A stretch of DNA of 64,000 nt, taken from Halichondria panicea. Lineage: Eukaryota > Porifera > Demospongiae > Suberitida > Halichondriidae. Each line of letters begins with the position of its first letter. The stretch's first letter is position 1. A model generated the notes under the pieces. It saw only the letters and a program-made list of their open reading frames with translations, made no database searches and was not told the DNA's origin. Position numbers and translations under genes: made by a program. Location of the stretch: contig NC_087390.1 of NCBI RefSeq assembly GCF_963675165.1, forward strand, positions 1,755,501 to 1,819,500, given 5' to 3'. This document shows, one piece after another, positions 1 to 10,759 of the stretch.

Positions 1-88
1 GAAATGGGCGCATATTCTACAGGAAGTGGACACATATTCTACAGGAAATGGACGCATATTCTACAGGAAGTGACAAATAATTTGCAGG
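1..88. repeat. 22-bp short tandem repeats
   Basis: Three to four imperfect units ending in GCATATTCTACAG follow one another from the window edge. The same GCATATTCTAC word occurs again in the stem-loop at 652-755, so this may be the inner edge of a mobile element cut off by the window start. Confidence 0.7.
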
Positions 89-651
89 AAGTTCTCAAAA
101 GTTGGAATGAAATTTTTAGTGAAAGTGACAAGAAGATGACAAAAACATTATAAAAAACACAGAATGCAATAGTTTGTTCAGTCAATATCCATTTTTTCCA
201 TGTCCACTGTTGCTTTGTATTGCTTTTTCCAGTTGGGCATGGGCAAGGGGGGCCAGGAAGCATCAAAAACACTTTAGCAGTCGCTTGACACTTTCTATTG
301 AGTTTTTTAAGATTCCATGCCGGTCCAGTCTGCTCTATACCCCCCTCCACTCCACCACAGAGCTTCATTCTTCTTGTAGTGTTGCAGTCAGTTCTAGCAT
401 AGTTCTAGGTTCTTTTTACTTGTCTGTTCTTTCCAGTATCTTCAAGAATCGTTTCACAAGCTTTACTAAGTTTTACTGTAGTTTTCATTGTTTTGAAGCC
501 GTCTTCTTGTCTTTTTCTGTCAACTGGTGTCTCTCACAGCTCTCCAGCTCGCACAAATTCAATTTCTGTTGCTACGCACCAAACCTGGCTTTTTATAACC
601 ACGCCTCGCGCATGCGCAATGAAGTCCAAGTTAGATAGACCACACCCACTC
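89..651. other. No recognised gene
   Basis: Overlapping open frames exist on both strands here (a 154-codon frame on + and a 109-codon frame on -), but neither has a recognisable domain, and their mutual overlap in low-complexity sequence argues against coding. The stretch lies between two occurrences of the GCATATTCTAC word and may be element-internal. Confidence 0.4.
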
Positions 652-755
652 GTAGAATATGCGTCTTAGTAACCGCCTTGATTACGGTTAGATTCCCTCG
701 GCTTTGCGCCTCGGGCTAACCGCAACCGCGGAGGTTACATAGACGCATATTCTAC
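652..755. repeat. Stem-loop / miniature inverted repeat
   Basis: The sequence opens with GTAGAATATGCGTCT and closes with AGACGCATATTCTAC. A further inner stem (CGGTTAG... pairing with ...CTAACCG) lies around 690-725. The whole 104 bp can fold into one long hairpin. It looks like a small inverted-repeat element; no clear target duplication was found. Confidence 0.65.
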
Positions 756-771
756 TCTTAGGTGTAGTCTA

Positions 772-2692
772 CACAGCCAAAAATCCACAGGGCGTGTCAG
801 GTCCGTTACATGTCCGTTACAGGACGTTTACCACATCCTGATACGGGACCGTTGGGTAGACACTACTAAACCGGCCGTTCACATACAGCCTGTAAACAGC
901 CCGTACAAACGGCCTGTATTCAGCCTGTATCATACTGTTCTCATGCACAATTTAATAAGCTAGTATATCATGCTTCAAAAGGTCACAATTCAAAGACAAA
1001 GAAGACAAAAACAAGATATATTAATTTCTGTTCAGCTACATTATATAATTATGTCTCTCATTATCATGTCCGTGTCTTCACATCCCACGGTGGCACTGCA
1101 GATAAAAACAACCAGTTGAACCGTACGTTAACGCCACATAAGTATACTAACTTACTGTATTTATATTCGTCTTGTTTTTGTGCAGATACACAAAGATAGA
1201 CTCTGAGGAGAAGAGGCTGGGAATTGTACAAAAAATACACCACTGCTTACCGGCGTACTATGAAGTCAGCTTGAAGGGCCGTTCTTCATCTCCGAGATAG
1301 CTCGCCAGCTGTACACTAATAATACTTATTCACATAGATTAAACTAAGTTGCTTACCAGGCAATTGTTGCATTCTCTTTATCATTCGTCTAAAAACTTCA
1401 ATCTATGAGGCATATAATGCATCACCAAACACATACAAAATAATGGCACTTACCTAACACATCCAGACTCCAACTCGGCATGCCAATAAAGAAATCTATT
1501 AAATAACATGTGTAACGAGTGCTAAAGATGAAAACAATAAACAAACCTTGAGTTTTGCAACATCTGAATAAGAGTTAGGAGATTAAAAGAAGAACACACC
1601 ACTGTGAATAATCTTACCGGCGTACTATGAAGTCAGTCAACAGCTTACAGTGTGCTGTACACATTACAAGGGCTCTTTTTCATCTCGAAGATATCTCGCA
1701 ACTGTACACCAATACGCTATTCACACAGATTACATAGTTGCTGAATTTTCTTACCAGGAAACTGTTGCTTTATTTTTAGTTCATTCTTCTGACAACATCT
1801 AGTGTCTACAGAAGCAATAACGTATCACAAAACACAATAGAACAGTGGCACTTACGTAATTAGTCCAGACTTCAACTCGGCAGCATTATCTAAAGTCAAT
1901 TTGATCGCATGTTTAATATGTGAATGCTAGTGAAAGAGAATAACAAACCTGGGAGCATTCTTCAACACCTCTTTATCAAAAGTGAAAAAACTTCAGATGG
2001 GAGCCTACGATGAGGAGGATTATTTCAAAAAGAAAGCAAAACGAAACGTTTACCTTGTAAAATTGGCCGGTGTTCCAGCTTCAAAAGTCCATAACAACGT
2101 GCAAACCTGAATTTATAAACATACAGTAGAGGTGAAATTTACAGACCTTTGCTGCCAACTACACTAGAGGTCAAATTCACTACAGATTTGAAATAGCTGT
2201 GGAACTAGAGGAACACAAACTGCTATGAGAAAGTTCAATAAAAATAATATAACTGTTATAATAACATGCTGCTACAGCTTCACCTTTTTCTGTTCACAGG
2301 TAGACTAATAGTAATGGACTGTATAGTCCTCTTCAAGTTGTCTTTTTGGACCAGCAGCTCCTCTTGTGACAAGCAGCAGAATTTTTTCTTAGAGCTCTGT
2401 CTGTCTCATTCTCTTTTTGTAGTCAGGTGACGTCATCCTGCCCCAAGCTAGCGCATGCGCATAAGCTACAGCTGCAACAGCCTGTATACAGGACGTGGGT
2501 GCTACGCCCTGATACAGGCCTGTATCCACGGGCTGTAAACAGGACGTGGGCTAACGTCCTGTTTACAGCCCGTGAGAACGGCCTGTATACAGGACGTGGG
2601 TGGGCTACATCCTGTATACAGGCCGTTCACGGGCCCGTAACGGCCCGTTTTCAACTAACGGCCTGAAACGGACCCGTGGATTTTTGGCTGTG
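772..2692. mobile_element. 1.9-kb TA-flanked DNA transposon, non-autonomous
   Basis: Termini match as inverted repeats (CACAGCCAAAAATCCAC at both ends, then weaker similarity for about 20 bp) and each end is flanked by TA. Both ends are packed with subterminal words such as GCCTGTATACAGG and CTGTAAACAG in both orientations (800-950 and 2470-2665). The middle holds a diverged internal duplication: CTTACCGGCGTACTATGAAG-type sequence occurs at about 1248 and again at about 1615. No transposase was recognised. A TA duplication fits Tc1/mariner-type insertion, but the subterminal repeat structure is unusual for that group, so the superfamily is left open. Confidence 0.7.
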
Positions 2693-2772
2693 TATCCTAT
2701 ACATAGTACCTAGTTACAGTATAGTGTTAGCAATCATCCCTACATGTGTGTATATGTGTGTCTGTGTCTGTC

Positions 2773-4338
2773 ATGAGACAAACTATATAATCTACGAATG
2801 AAGGCAGCCCTCTGATATCAAGGAATGGCTGCAAGTGCAAGTACAGAGTGAGGTAGTTCTATTCCAAGGGAGCCTTTCTTATTCTGGTCTGGATTATGCT
2901 GTTGACTCTATAGCCTGTGTATCAGTCTCTCATGTATTTTATGAGTTCCATCAACAATATGATGTCAATTTTGTAATTTCGAAATGGCTACTTGCTATCC
3001 CAATTGTGTTTGGTTTGTTTGGAGCTGTTTTCTCAGAATGGCTAGCCGACGCTAAGCTGGGGAACTACAGAGTGATGAAATACAGTTTTGTGCTGTTGTT
3101 CCTCGTATACTTGCTTTCTAGTGCCTTCACTATAGTTCCTGACATTACTCATTACGTGTATGTTGTGAGTGTCTTGTATTGCATAGGTGGGAGTCTCTTT
3201 ATAGTAGCTGTGGTAGCATGCTCTGTTACCTCACTACAACTAGGCCTGGATCAGATGCCTGATGCTTCATCTTCCAATATCACTAGTTTTATTGCCTGGT
3301 TTGTATTCAGTATCTATGCTGGTGTTTGGATCCCTACTGTTGCCGATTTGCCCATTACTACATGTAGTAGTCGATTATCGTACTGGGTTACCCAACTTTA
3401 CAGTTTGCTGCCATCTTTGTGTATGAGTGTTGTTTTTATTCTTGACTTTTTCCTAGCTAAAAAATGGCTGATAATTGAGCCAAAGTCACCTCAGTCCCTC
3501 AAAAACATCTACCGTGTTCTCAAGTTTGCTGCCAAGCACAAAGCTCCCCTCAATCGCAGTGCTCTCACATACTGGGAGGAAGACATACCTTCAAGAATGG
3601 ACCTGGGAAAGTCGAGATATGGTGGACCATTCACTACAGAGCAAGTTGAAGATGTGAAGACCATCCTACGTTTGTTACCCCTCTGCTTAACGCTATGGCT
3701 TTTTGGGTGCTCACTTGCAATATTCCATCCACCATCTTATGCTGTTGTTAATCCTCTTGATTGGGATTGTTATGTTTCAAAGTTTTTGTCCTTGTTCATA
3801 TATCACCAATACTGGTGTGGTATGGTTTGGACTGTCTTTTATGAGTTTGTGCTATACCCAGTGATACGTAACAGGCTTCCCAGCATTCTTAGAAGAATTG
3901 GGATAATTTCTCTCTTCATCACGGCTCTCAGTATTGTGTTTCTAATTCTGAAACTATTACAAAATAATGAAGGTGATTTAGTTGCAATCAAGTATGTTAC
4001 AATCATTTTAAATTCAATTTCTCAGGGTTTGCTCACAATGTTGCTTGCTAGTACCATGATGGAGTTAGTTTGTGCTCAAGCTCCATACAACATGAGAGGA
4101 TTGTTTGGAGGGTGTATGGTGTTGGTGTTGTTATCAGCTCTTATATTATTGGCAAGTTTCCTCCATCGATCACATTAACAATATATGGGGTTAGAGTAGG
4201 CATCAGTCTGCTTGGATTCATCCTGTACTGCCTCCTGGCTCGCTGGTACAAGAGGAGAGTTAGAGACGAGGACTACAATGCACACAGAGTGGTGGAGGAG
4301 GTCTATGATATCGATACTTGTCGGTGAGCACTGACTAA
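2773..4338 (+). pseudogene. POT/PTR2 transporter copy P1, broken
   Basis: The sequence aligns with the intact transporter copies from the MRQT start to the YDRYLS tail, but it is disabled. There is a TAA five codons after the start, TGG->TAG in the N-terminal RVRWFYS motif, a 2-bp CT duplication near 2912 that shifts the frame, a 2-bp TA insertion near 4152 after the ALL(I) segment, and a 2-bp AT insertion near 4311 that garbles the YDRYLS tail. A 447-codon open stretch in the middle keeps most of the membrane segments, so most of the lesions are probably recent. Confidence 0.85.
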
Positions 4339-4434
4339 ATTTAGTTCTGATACGTTTTGTCGTTTTGTTGATCATGCATCTTCAGAACAAATTGGTTTTA
4401 TACGTGCGCATGTTAACTAATAATTATAACCAAC

Positions 4435-4593
4435 GGCGTATAAAAGAAGAGAGGGCATGCAACAGCAAAAGAGCCGAGAATTTCTATTTTTAGCACTTCA
4501 TGCAAATTCACACATTCCTCTGCCCACGTTTGAATCCTGCTAGCTACGTGTACTAGATAGTGAGTTGCATGCCCTCTCTTCATCTATACGCCC
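4435..4593. mobile_element. MITE family M1, copy 1
   Basis: A 159-bp element whose ends are inverted repeats of about 28 bp: GGCGTATAAAAGAAGAGAGG on the left, and the complement, including GCATGCCCTCTCTTC and TATACGCC, on the right. A related copy lies at 9987-10143. There is no coding capacity. Both copies contain a central TTTTTAGCAYTTCATGCA block. Confidence 0.75.
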
Positions 4594-5608
4594 TTGATAT
4601 ATATAATTTTGATGTATTATTTTTATTGCACACATAATTAGTTTATCAGTGGATACCAGTCTTTGAGCTTGTATAAATATTATTATAATTAAGTTGGCAT
4701 GTAGAAACTGAAACTACATGTAGTGCTGTTAATAGCGACAACCATTTGGAAATTATACCATGGGTGTGGTTTGTTACATTACTAGTAAGGGGGTAGGTGT
4801 ATAGTGGTCCCCCTTAAATAGAGGCATTTCTTTTAATTCCAGCGCCCAGCGCAATCAAAGCACATAACTTTAAGCCTTGAAATTCAATAAACAGGTTCAT
4901 AGGAAGCCCTAAAAGTACCTAAATAGTTCACTGTACACATATACTTTGTAAGAGTGCATTGTACCATCTATGAGGTATATTTGGCTAATCAGGTTAAGAT
5001 ATGTATAGCTTAGTGAAGAATTTTCCTGGTAATGTGTGATCAGAGTATCATGCAGCATGATCGTCAAATTACTTGCCAAATACACCTACTATATACAAAG
5101 TAACTGACTGTTTTAGTACATTTACATGTATATGCATTAGTCAATACATATACTTTCACGGTATATGGATGTGGTATCGGAAGGTATGGTTTGACAAGGG
5201 GATGTTTTGTACCGAATGTACCATTCGCTATTGCAGTATAATCATAATTTTGATAACAGTTTTGTCAATGAACACTTTTTTGAGCTTGGCATGTACGAAA
5301 CTCACTCACGTCTATACATGACTGTTTCCACTATAATTGTAGAAATACTGAAACTAAACTCTTAGCAGTTCATAACCATTAATTTTGGGAGAAAGTTAAA
5401 CTTTCACTATTGACAGATCATACCAACCATGCATGCGCATACACACAGCTAGATTGTGCAGGTGTGTTTATGTGGGCACTGCATGTATGTATAATTATGT
5501 ATAAGAATAGTTTCACTCAGAATTGAATTCCAATAGAATTTAGATATTGCTGCATTTACCAAGTTACAGCATTTAGCCACTGTCCCTACGTACATTTGTG
5601 TGACTGTT
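4594..5608. other. Flanking sequence between transporter copies
   Basis: No gene is seen. Around 4770-4830 there is a relic of a repeat recognisable by its GTGG(T/A)(C/A)CCCC-TTAAATAGAGGCA word, also present near 25035, 49215 and 57080. From about 5330 the sequence is the transporter 5' flank shared with 25800-26076, including CATAACCATTAATTTTGGGA. Confidence 0.55.
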
Positions 5609-7157
5609 ATGAGACAAACTAAGTCTACGAATGGAGGCAGTCCTCTGGTATCAAGGAATGGCTGCAAGTGCAAGTACAGAGTGAGGTGGTTCTATTCCAA
5701 GGGATCCTTTCTCGTTCTGGTCTGGGTTATGCTGTTAGCAATAGCAGGCACTTCAGTGTTTCAGGTTATCCATCAACGATCTTATGTAAATTTTGTAATT
5801 TCAAAATGGCTACTTGCTATCCCAGTTGTGTTTGGTTTGTTGGGAGCTGTTTTCTCAGGATGGTTAGCCGACGCTAAGCTGGGGAACTACAGAGTAATGA
5901 AATACAGTTTTGTGCTGTTATTCTTCCTTTGTTTGCTTTCTAGTGCCTTCACCCTAGTTCCTGGCATTGAACATTACGTGTATGTTGTGAGTGTCTTGTC
6001 TTATTGGTGTGAGTCTCTTTACAGTAGCTGTAATAGCATGCTTTGTTACCTCACTACAACTAGGCCTGGATCAGATGCCTGATGCTTCATCTTCCAATAT
6101 CACTAGTTTTATTGCCTGGTTTGTATTCAGTATCTATGCTGGTGTTTGGGTCCCTTTTGTTGTCGATTTGCCCATTATATCAGATCGATGTTTTGTGTAT
6201 CAATCGTTCATCATACTGGGTTGTCCAACTGTACAGTTTGCTGCCACCTTTGTGTATGAGTGTTGTTCTTATTCTTGACTTTCTCTTATCTAAAAAATGG
6301 CTGATAATTGAGCCAAAGTCACCTCAGTCCCTCAAAACCATCTACCGTGTTCTCAAGTTTGCAGTCAAGCACAAAGCTCCCCTCAATCGTAGTGCTCTCA
6401 CTTACTGGGAGGAAGACGTACCTTCAAGAATGGACCTGGGAAAGTCGAGATTTGGTGGACCATTCACTACAGAGCAAGTTGAAGATGTGAAGACTATCCT
6501 ACGTTTGTTACCCCTCTTTTTAACGCTATGGCTTCTTGGGTGCTCACTTGCACTCTTCCACCCAGTAACTTATTCTAGTGTTTATCCCTCTGATTGGAAG
6601 CGATACGTTTCAAGGCTTCTGGCTTTATTAGCATATCACCATTTGTGATGTGGAATGGTTTGGACTGTCTTTTATGAGTTTGTGCTATACCCAGTTATAC
6701 GTAACAAACTTCCCAGCATTATTAGAAGAATTGGGATAATTTCTCTTTTCATCACAACTCTCAGTATTGTGTTTCTAATTCTGGAATTACTAAAAACAAT
6801 TACAGTGACTTAGTTGAAATCAAATATGTTTTAAATTCAATTTCTACTGGTGTGCTCACAATGTTGCTTGCTACCAACATAACAGAGTTAGTTTGTGCTC
6901 AAGCTCCATATAACATGAGAGGATTGTTTGGAGGGTGTATGGTGTTGGTGTTGTTATCATCTCTTACTATTAGGGAGATTTTTCCACCGAACAACACATT
7001 GACACTATATGGGGTTAGAGTAGGCATCAGTCTGCTTGGATTCATCCTGTACTGCCTCCTGGCTCGCTGGTACAAGAGGAGAGTTAGAGACGAGGACTAC
7101 AATGCACACAGAGTGGTGGAGGAAGTCTATGATCGATACTTGTCAGCTCAGCATTGA
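5609..7157 (+). pseudogene. POT/PTR2 transporter copy P2, broken
   Basis: A full-length relative of the intact copies starting at the conserved MRQT methionine and ending YDRYLSAQH. Breaks: a 2-bp loss near 6001-6010 in transmembrane segment 4, a TCGA insertion at 6185-6188 (GA->GATCGA) after the DLPIIS segment, TGG->TGA at 6646-6648 in the YHHLWCGM motif, and a 1-bp loss in the ELLQNN run near 6790. The last third, from MLTMLLATN, is open to the normal stop. The central PTR2-type KSRFGGPFTTEQVEDVK motif is preserved. Confidence 0.85.
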
Positions 7158-8047
7158 CTACTGTTATTGATATGTGTTTATGTTTTTTTGTCGATAATGT
7201 ATGTTCAGAAAAATTGTATGCATGTTAGTTTATATGTACAACGTGTTAACTGTTATAATTTTGTATACATAATCAATATTATGATATTAATTATCATAAT
7301 TATATACAGTCATGCAATTTGTATGGACACCTTTGATAATCTTCGTGCTTGTATTACGGATTGATGCCATGTAAGAATATACTGAAAGTACGCGATTAAT
7401 AGCAGCAACATGATAATGATTCATAACTATTTGGGAGAAATCTAGTCTCCTTTTTATAATGACTGATTACACTATAACAACTATACTCAGCATTTAAAGG
7501 TGTATCTCCATGCATGAGGACTACATTGTAATCCAATAGAAAGTGTGAATGCATAGCAATATTATATATTGATACTTTTTTACAAATTAAATTGTGTCGA
7601 TCATGTATGTTCAGAGCCATGTTAGTTTATATATAATAATTATACAATTCATATATACACATACGTGTGTTTACTGTTAACTAAGCTATATGTAGAGGTG
7701 TCATTTTGTAAATGCAGTGTTTGTTTGCACACATAATTAGCTAATCAGTATCATAATATAATTATCATAATTAAATGTTGTCAGGCAATTTGTTAATGAC
7801 ACCTTTGATCATCTTTGTACTTGTATTATGGATTCATCATAATTATAAGAATTCTGAAATTACACCGTTAAAAGTAATTAACATAATAATGGATTTATAA
7901 CCATTAATTTTGGGAGATGTAGATGTTAAAATTCTTGACTGATTGCACTATAACTGCTCAGCCTTTACAAGTGTCTCTCCTGGGCACTGCAGGAGATTCA
8001 GTATGCATGCACAGTGGAGTACGTGTCTTAGCAACTGTGTGTCTGTT
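7158..8047. repeat. Two tandem copies of a transporter 3' flank
   Basis: The segment after P2 (about 7190-7500) and the segment at about 7595-7970 are diverged copies of one another: a TGTCGATNATGTATGTTCAGA word, an AT-rich stretch, then ATAACCATTAATTTTGGGAGA-like sequence. Two 3' flanks without an intervening transporter suggest that a copy was lost by unequal exchange. No gene is seen. Confidence 0.5.
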
Positions 8048-9251
8048 ATGATACAAACTAACTCTATGAGCGGAGGCAGCTCTCTGTATATAGTATCAAG
8101 GAATGGCTGCAAGTGCAAGTACAGAGTGAGGTGGTTCTATTCCAAGGGAGCCTTTCTCGTTTTGGTTTGAGTTATGCTGTTGACTATATCTTATATATCA
8201 GTGTTTCATGTGTTCCATCAACGATTGGTGTCCATTTTGTATTTTCAAAATGGCTACTTGCTATCCCACTTGTGTTTGGTTTATTGTTGGGAGCTGTTTT
8301 CTCAGGATGCATGGCTAGCCGACGTTATTAATCTGGGGAACTACAAAGTGATGAAATACACTGTTGTTCCTCCTTTGTTTGCTTTCTAGTGCCTTCACCC
8401 TAGTTCCTAACATTGCACATTACGTGTATGTTGTGAGTGTCTTGTATTGCATAGGTGGGAGTCTCTTTCTAATAGCTGTGGTAGCGTGCTTTGTTACCTT
8501 ACTACAACTTGGCCGCCTCATGCTTCATCTTTTATGTATGAGGCCTTTATGTATGAGTGTTGTACTTATTCTTGACTTCCTTCTAGCTAAAAAATGGCTG
8601 ATACTTGAGCCAAGCTTACCTCAGTCCCTCAAAACCATCTACTGTGTTCACAAGTTCGTTGCGAATATGAAACGTTGTTTTGAATTGTTACGTTTCAAGG
8701 CTTCTGGTCTTTTTCACATACAATTCTTTGTGGTGTGGTATGGTTTGGACTGTCTTGTATGAATTTGTGATCTATTCTGTGGCATGTATCCTTCTTCCCA
8801 GCATCCTTAGGAAAATTGTAATTGTTTCTTTCTTCATAACGGCTCTTAGTATTGTGTTTGTAATTCTGGAACTAGTACACTACTATCATAGTGATTTAGT
8901 GGCAGTCGATTATGTCATTGAAATTATACATTCAGTTTCTCAGGGTTTACTCGTAACGTTGCTTGTTACCAACATCCTAGAGTTAGTTTGTGCAAGCTCC
9001 ATACAACATGAGAGGATTGTTTGGAGGTTGGATGACATTTGTGACAATCTCTTCTTTTATTATCAGCGATTTTGCTCCGTCAAACAGCACATTATATATG
9101 GGGTTAGAGTAGGCACCATGCAGTCTGCTTGGATTCATCCTGTACTGCCTCCTGGCCACTGGTACAAGAAGAGAGTTAAATACGAGGACTATACAATGCA
9201 CACAGAGTGGTGGAGGAGGTCTATAATCGATACTTGTCAGCTCGGCATTGA
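8048..9251 (+). pseudogene. POT/PTR2 transporter copy P3, heavily degraded
   Basis: Homology runs from a mutated MIQTNS start to the SARH stop, but about 350 bp of the middle (the region encoding the SNITSFIAWF segment and the long cytosolic loop) is missing. There is a TGA at 8168-8170 just after FLVLV, a CATG insertion at 8310-8313, a rearranged ADAKLGNY motif, a TGCA insertion at 9119-9122 and a TA insertion near 9188. The 3' part resembles the fragment at 52289-52632 more closely than the intact copies, which marks an older sub-branch of the array. Confidence 0.8.
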
Positions 9252-9706
9252 CTATAATTAGTTCCGTGCATCTTCTATATGTGACTATGTACGTACTAGT
9301 GTGTGGTGTAGTGTATATTTTTTGTGTATCAGATTATAAGTAGAGTCTATGTGTTGAGTAACGATGTTGTCATACCGGTACTTAATTAATGAAAAAGCGC
9401 TTCTATATCTATAAGTATTAAGCTAAATAATAAACAGTCAAAGCCCTCTGCATTATAGTGGTAATTTTAACGGGGAAAAAAGCAAATCTCTAGCCTTTAG
9501 TATACATAATTATTATTATTATTATGTCTTTTCCCCGGCATTGATTTTATGGCTGCGACGTAACATAATGTGAGGACTACTTATTGATTTACACAATATA
9601 GATTTACCATTGAAAGCACTATCCTTTAGGGCTACATAATAATAATGAATGTGCTATAGACTCATGCAGGTGTTTGCATGGTCCTCAAAGTTACCTCCCT
9701 CCACAG
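9252..9706. other. No feature recognised
   Basis: AT-rich sequence following P3, with a short ATTATTATTATT run near 9510. No gene or clear repeat was recognised. Confidence 0.4.
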
Positions 9707-9798
9707 ATGGAGAATATGACGGTGCCGTTGCTGAGAGTGAGGAAAGTGGTGAATGGCAGACCAGCCAAGATAATCAAACTACACAACCACACTTTGAG
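9707..9798 (+). pseudogene. Orphan exon, probable USP40-like exon 15
   Basis: A 92-bp open block is bounded by a pyrimidine-rich acceptor (CCTCCCTCCACAG) and a GTACAG donor. Read from its first base it encodes MENMTVPLLRVRKVV followed by a basic stretch. Exon 14 of the USP40-like gene (16318-16389) ends in phase 0, which is the phase this block needs. The translation can be laid against the part of human USP40 just after the LGDLRQSI segment, but similarity is weak. No companion exon is nearby, so it is read as a relic carried along with the transporter array. A different protein is possible. Confidence 0.4.
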
Positions 9799-9986
9799 GT
9801 ACAGTACGAGGGTATACCGTGTTTATTGATGCCAGTAATTGTGCGTAGTGTTTGCATGGAATCTATTAGGGGAATACCGTGTGTTTAAAGTATTTATTAG
9901 ACACTAGTTCAATGTATTTACTAGCGATATAGTGTTCGTATTATTATTATATACACCATAATTGCTATATGTAATTAGGATTGGCA

Positions 9987-10143
9987 GAGCGTATGATAAT
10001 GAAGGAATGTATGCATTTGTATGAAGTGCTAAAAATAGAAATTTCAATTTTTAGCATTTCATGCACAATCATGCACATTCATCCGCCCACGTTTGAACTC
10101 TGCTCATATGGGAATTGCATGCCCTCTCTTCTTTTATACGCCC
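9987..10143. mobile_element. MITE family M1, copy 2
   Basis: A diverged copy of the element at 4435-4593. The right end (GCATGCCCTCTCTTC...TATACGCCC) and the central TTTTTAGCATTTCATGCA block are well kept; the left inverted repeat is eroded (GAGCGTATGATAATGAAGG). Confidence 0.65.
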
Positions 10144-10190
10144 TTGGTACAACTATGTCAAAATAAAATCATAGAATTATATTTTGTGTA

Positions 10191-10444
10191 CAGTACAACC
10201 TCAATTATCCGGACCGTGATCTTGGTTCCAGAAGCAGGCCGGATAACTGAATAGATAACCACGCTTTGATCCACCCACTTTATTGATAAATAGCAGTGCC
10301 ACATGGATAAGCAGGCCTGTCTCCATAGTAACAGCTGCAACGCGCATGTACATTTATGGGACACGCCCATTATCTGAAGAAAATTGCCAAGCCGGATAAT
10401 CGAGGTTCCGGATAATGGAGGGCCGGATAATCGAGGTTCTACTG
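10191..10444. mobile_element. Pogo/Tigger-like MITE
   Basis: A 254-bp element flanked by TA on both sides. The left end reads CAGTACAACCTCAATTATCC and the right end is its imperfect complement (GGATAATCGAGGTTCTACTG). The CAGT(A)-ACCTC-GATTATCCGG terminus is typical of pogo/Tigger-type Tc1/mariner elements. The inner end carries two further CCGGATAAT words. There is no coding capacity. Confidence 0.85.
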
Positions 10445-10759
10445 TACTGTTAATTATACAGGTTTTCTATTTACTGTGTGTAGTTGGAAAATGTGGTGAG
10501 CATGATTATGTATTTTATGAATGAGACAAGTGACGGGTGCCTGCACTGCGTCCACCAGAAATGTCATAGAGAGCACACAATTGAAATCGCTATCAAATTT
10601 CCTCGCTATATACAGTAACAGCTGAGCGCACTTTTAATCGAGACCAGTGACATTATTTCACATATAGGCTATGTATATAGAGGCCTCTATTCAAGACCAG
10701 ATGTTACTCTCTAATTGCTAAGATACAGTCACGGTATAGTAACTAACATTGTGTACTAT
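10445..10759. other. 3' flank of the TRAF-like gene
   Basis: No gene is seen. The sequence is shared with the stretch downstream of the deleted TRAF copy (about 36190-36590), including GGCGGGTGCC/GACGGGTGCC and CTGCGTCCACCAGAAATGTC, and in part with 44850-45020. It therefore travelled with the TRAF-like gene when that gene was duplicated. Confidence 0.55.

Noticed and set aside
174-638. 154-codon open frame on the + strand
   Set aside because: It overlaps a comparable frame on the opposite strand, has a Ser/Phe/Leu-rich composition and no recognisable domain, and lies in probable element sequence.
690-725. Possible tRNA-like fold in the stem-loop at 652-755
   Set aside because: There is no A-box/B-box pair or anticodon arm; a simple nested hairpin explains it.
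3475-3657. Recurrent 60-codon frame MSQSHLSPSKTS inside each transporter (also at 6308, 26774, 31460, 34837, 50804, 54121)
   Set aside because: It is an out-of-frame reading of the conserved cytosolic-loop segment; its conservation is explained by the transporter frame.
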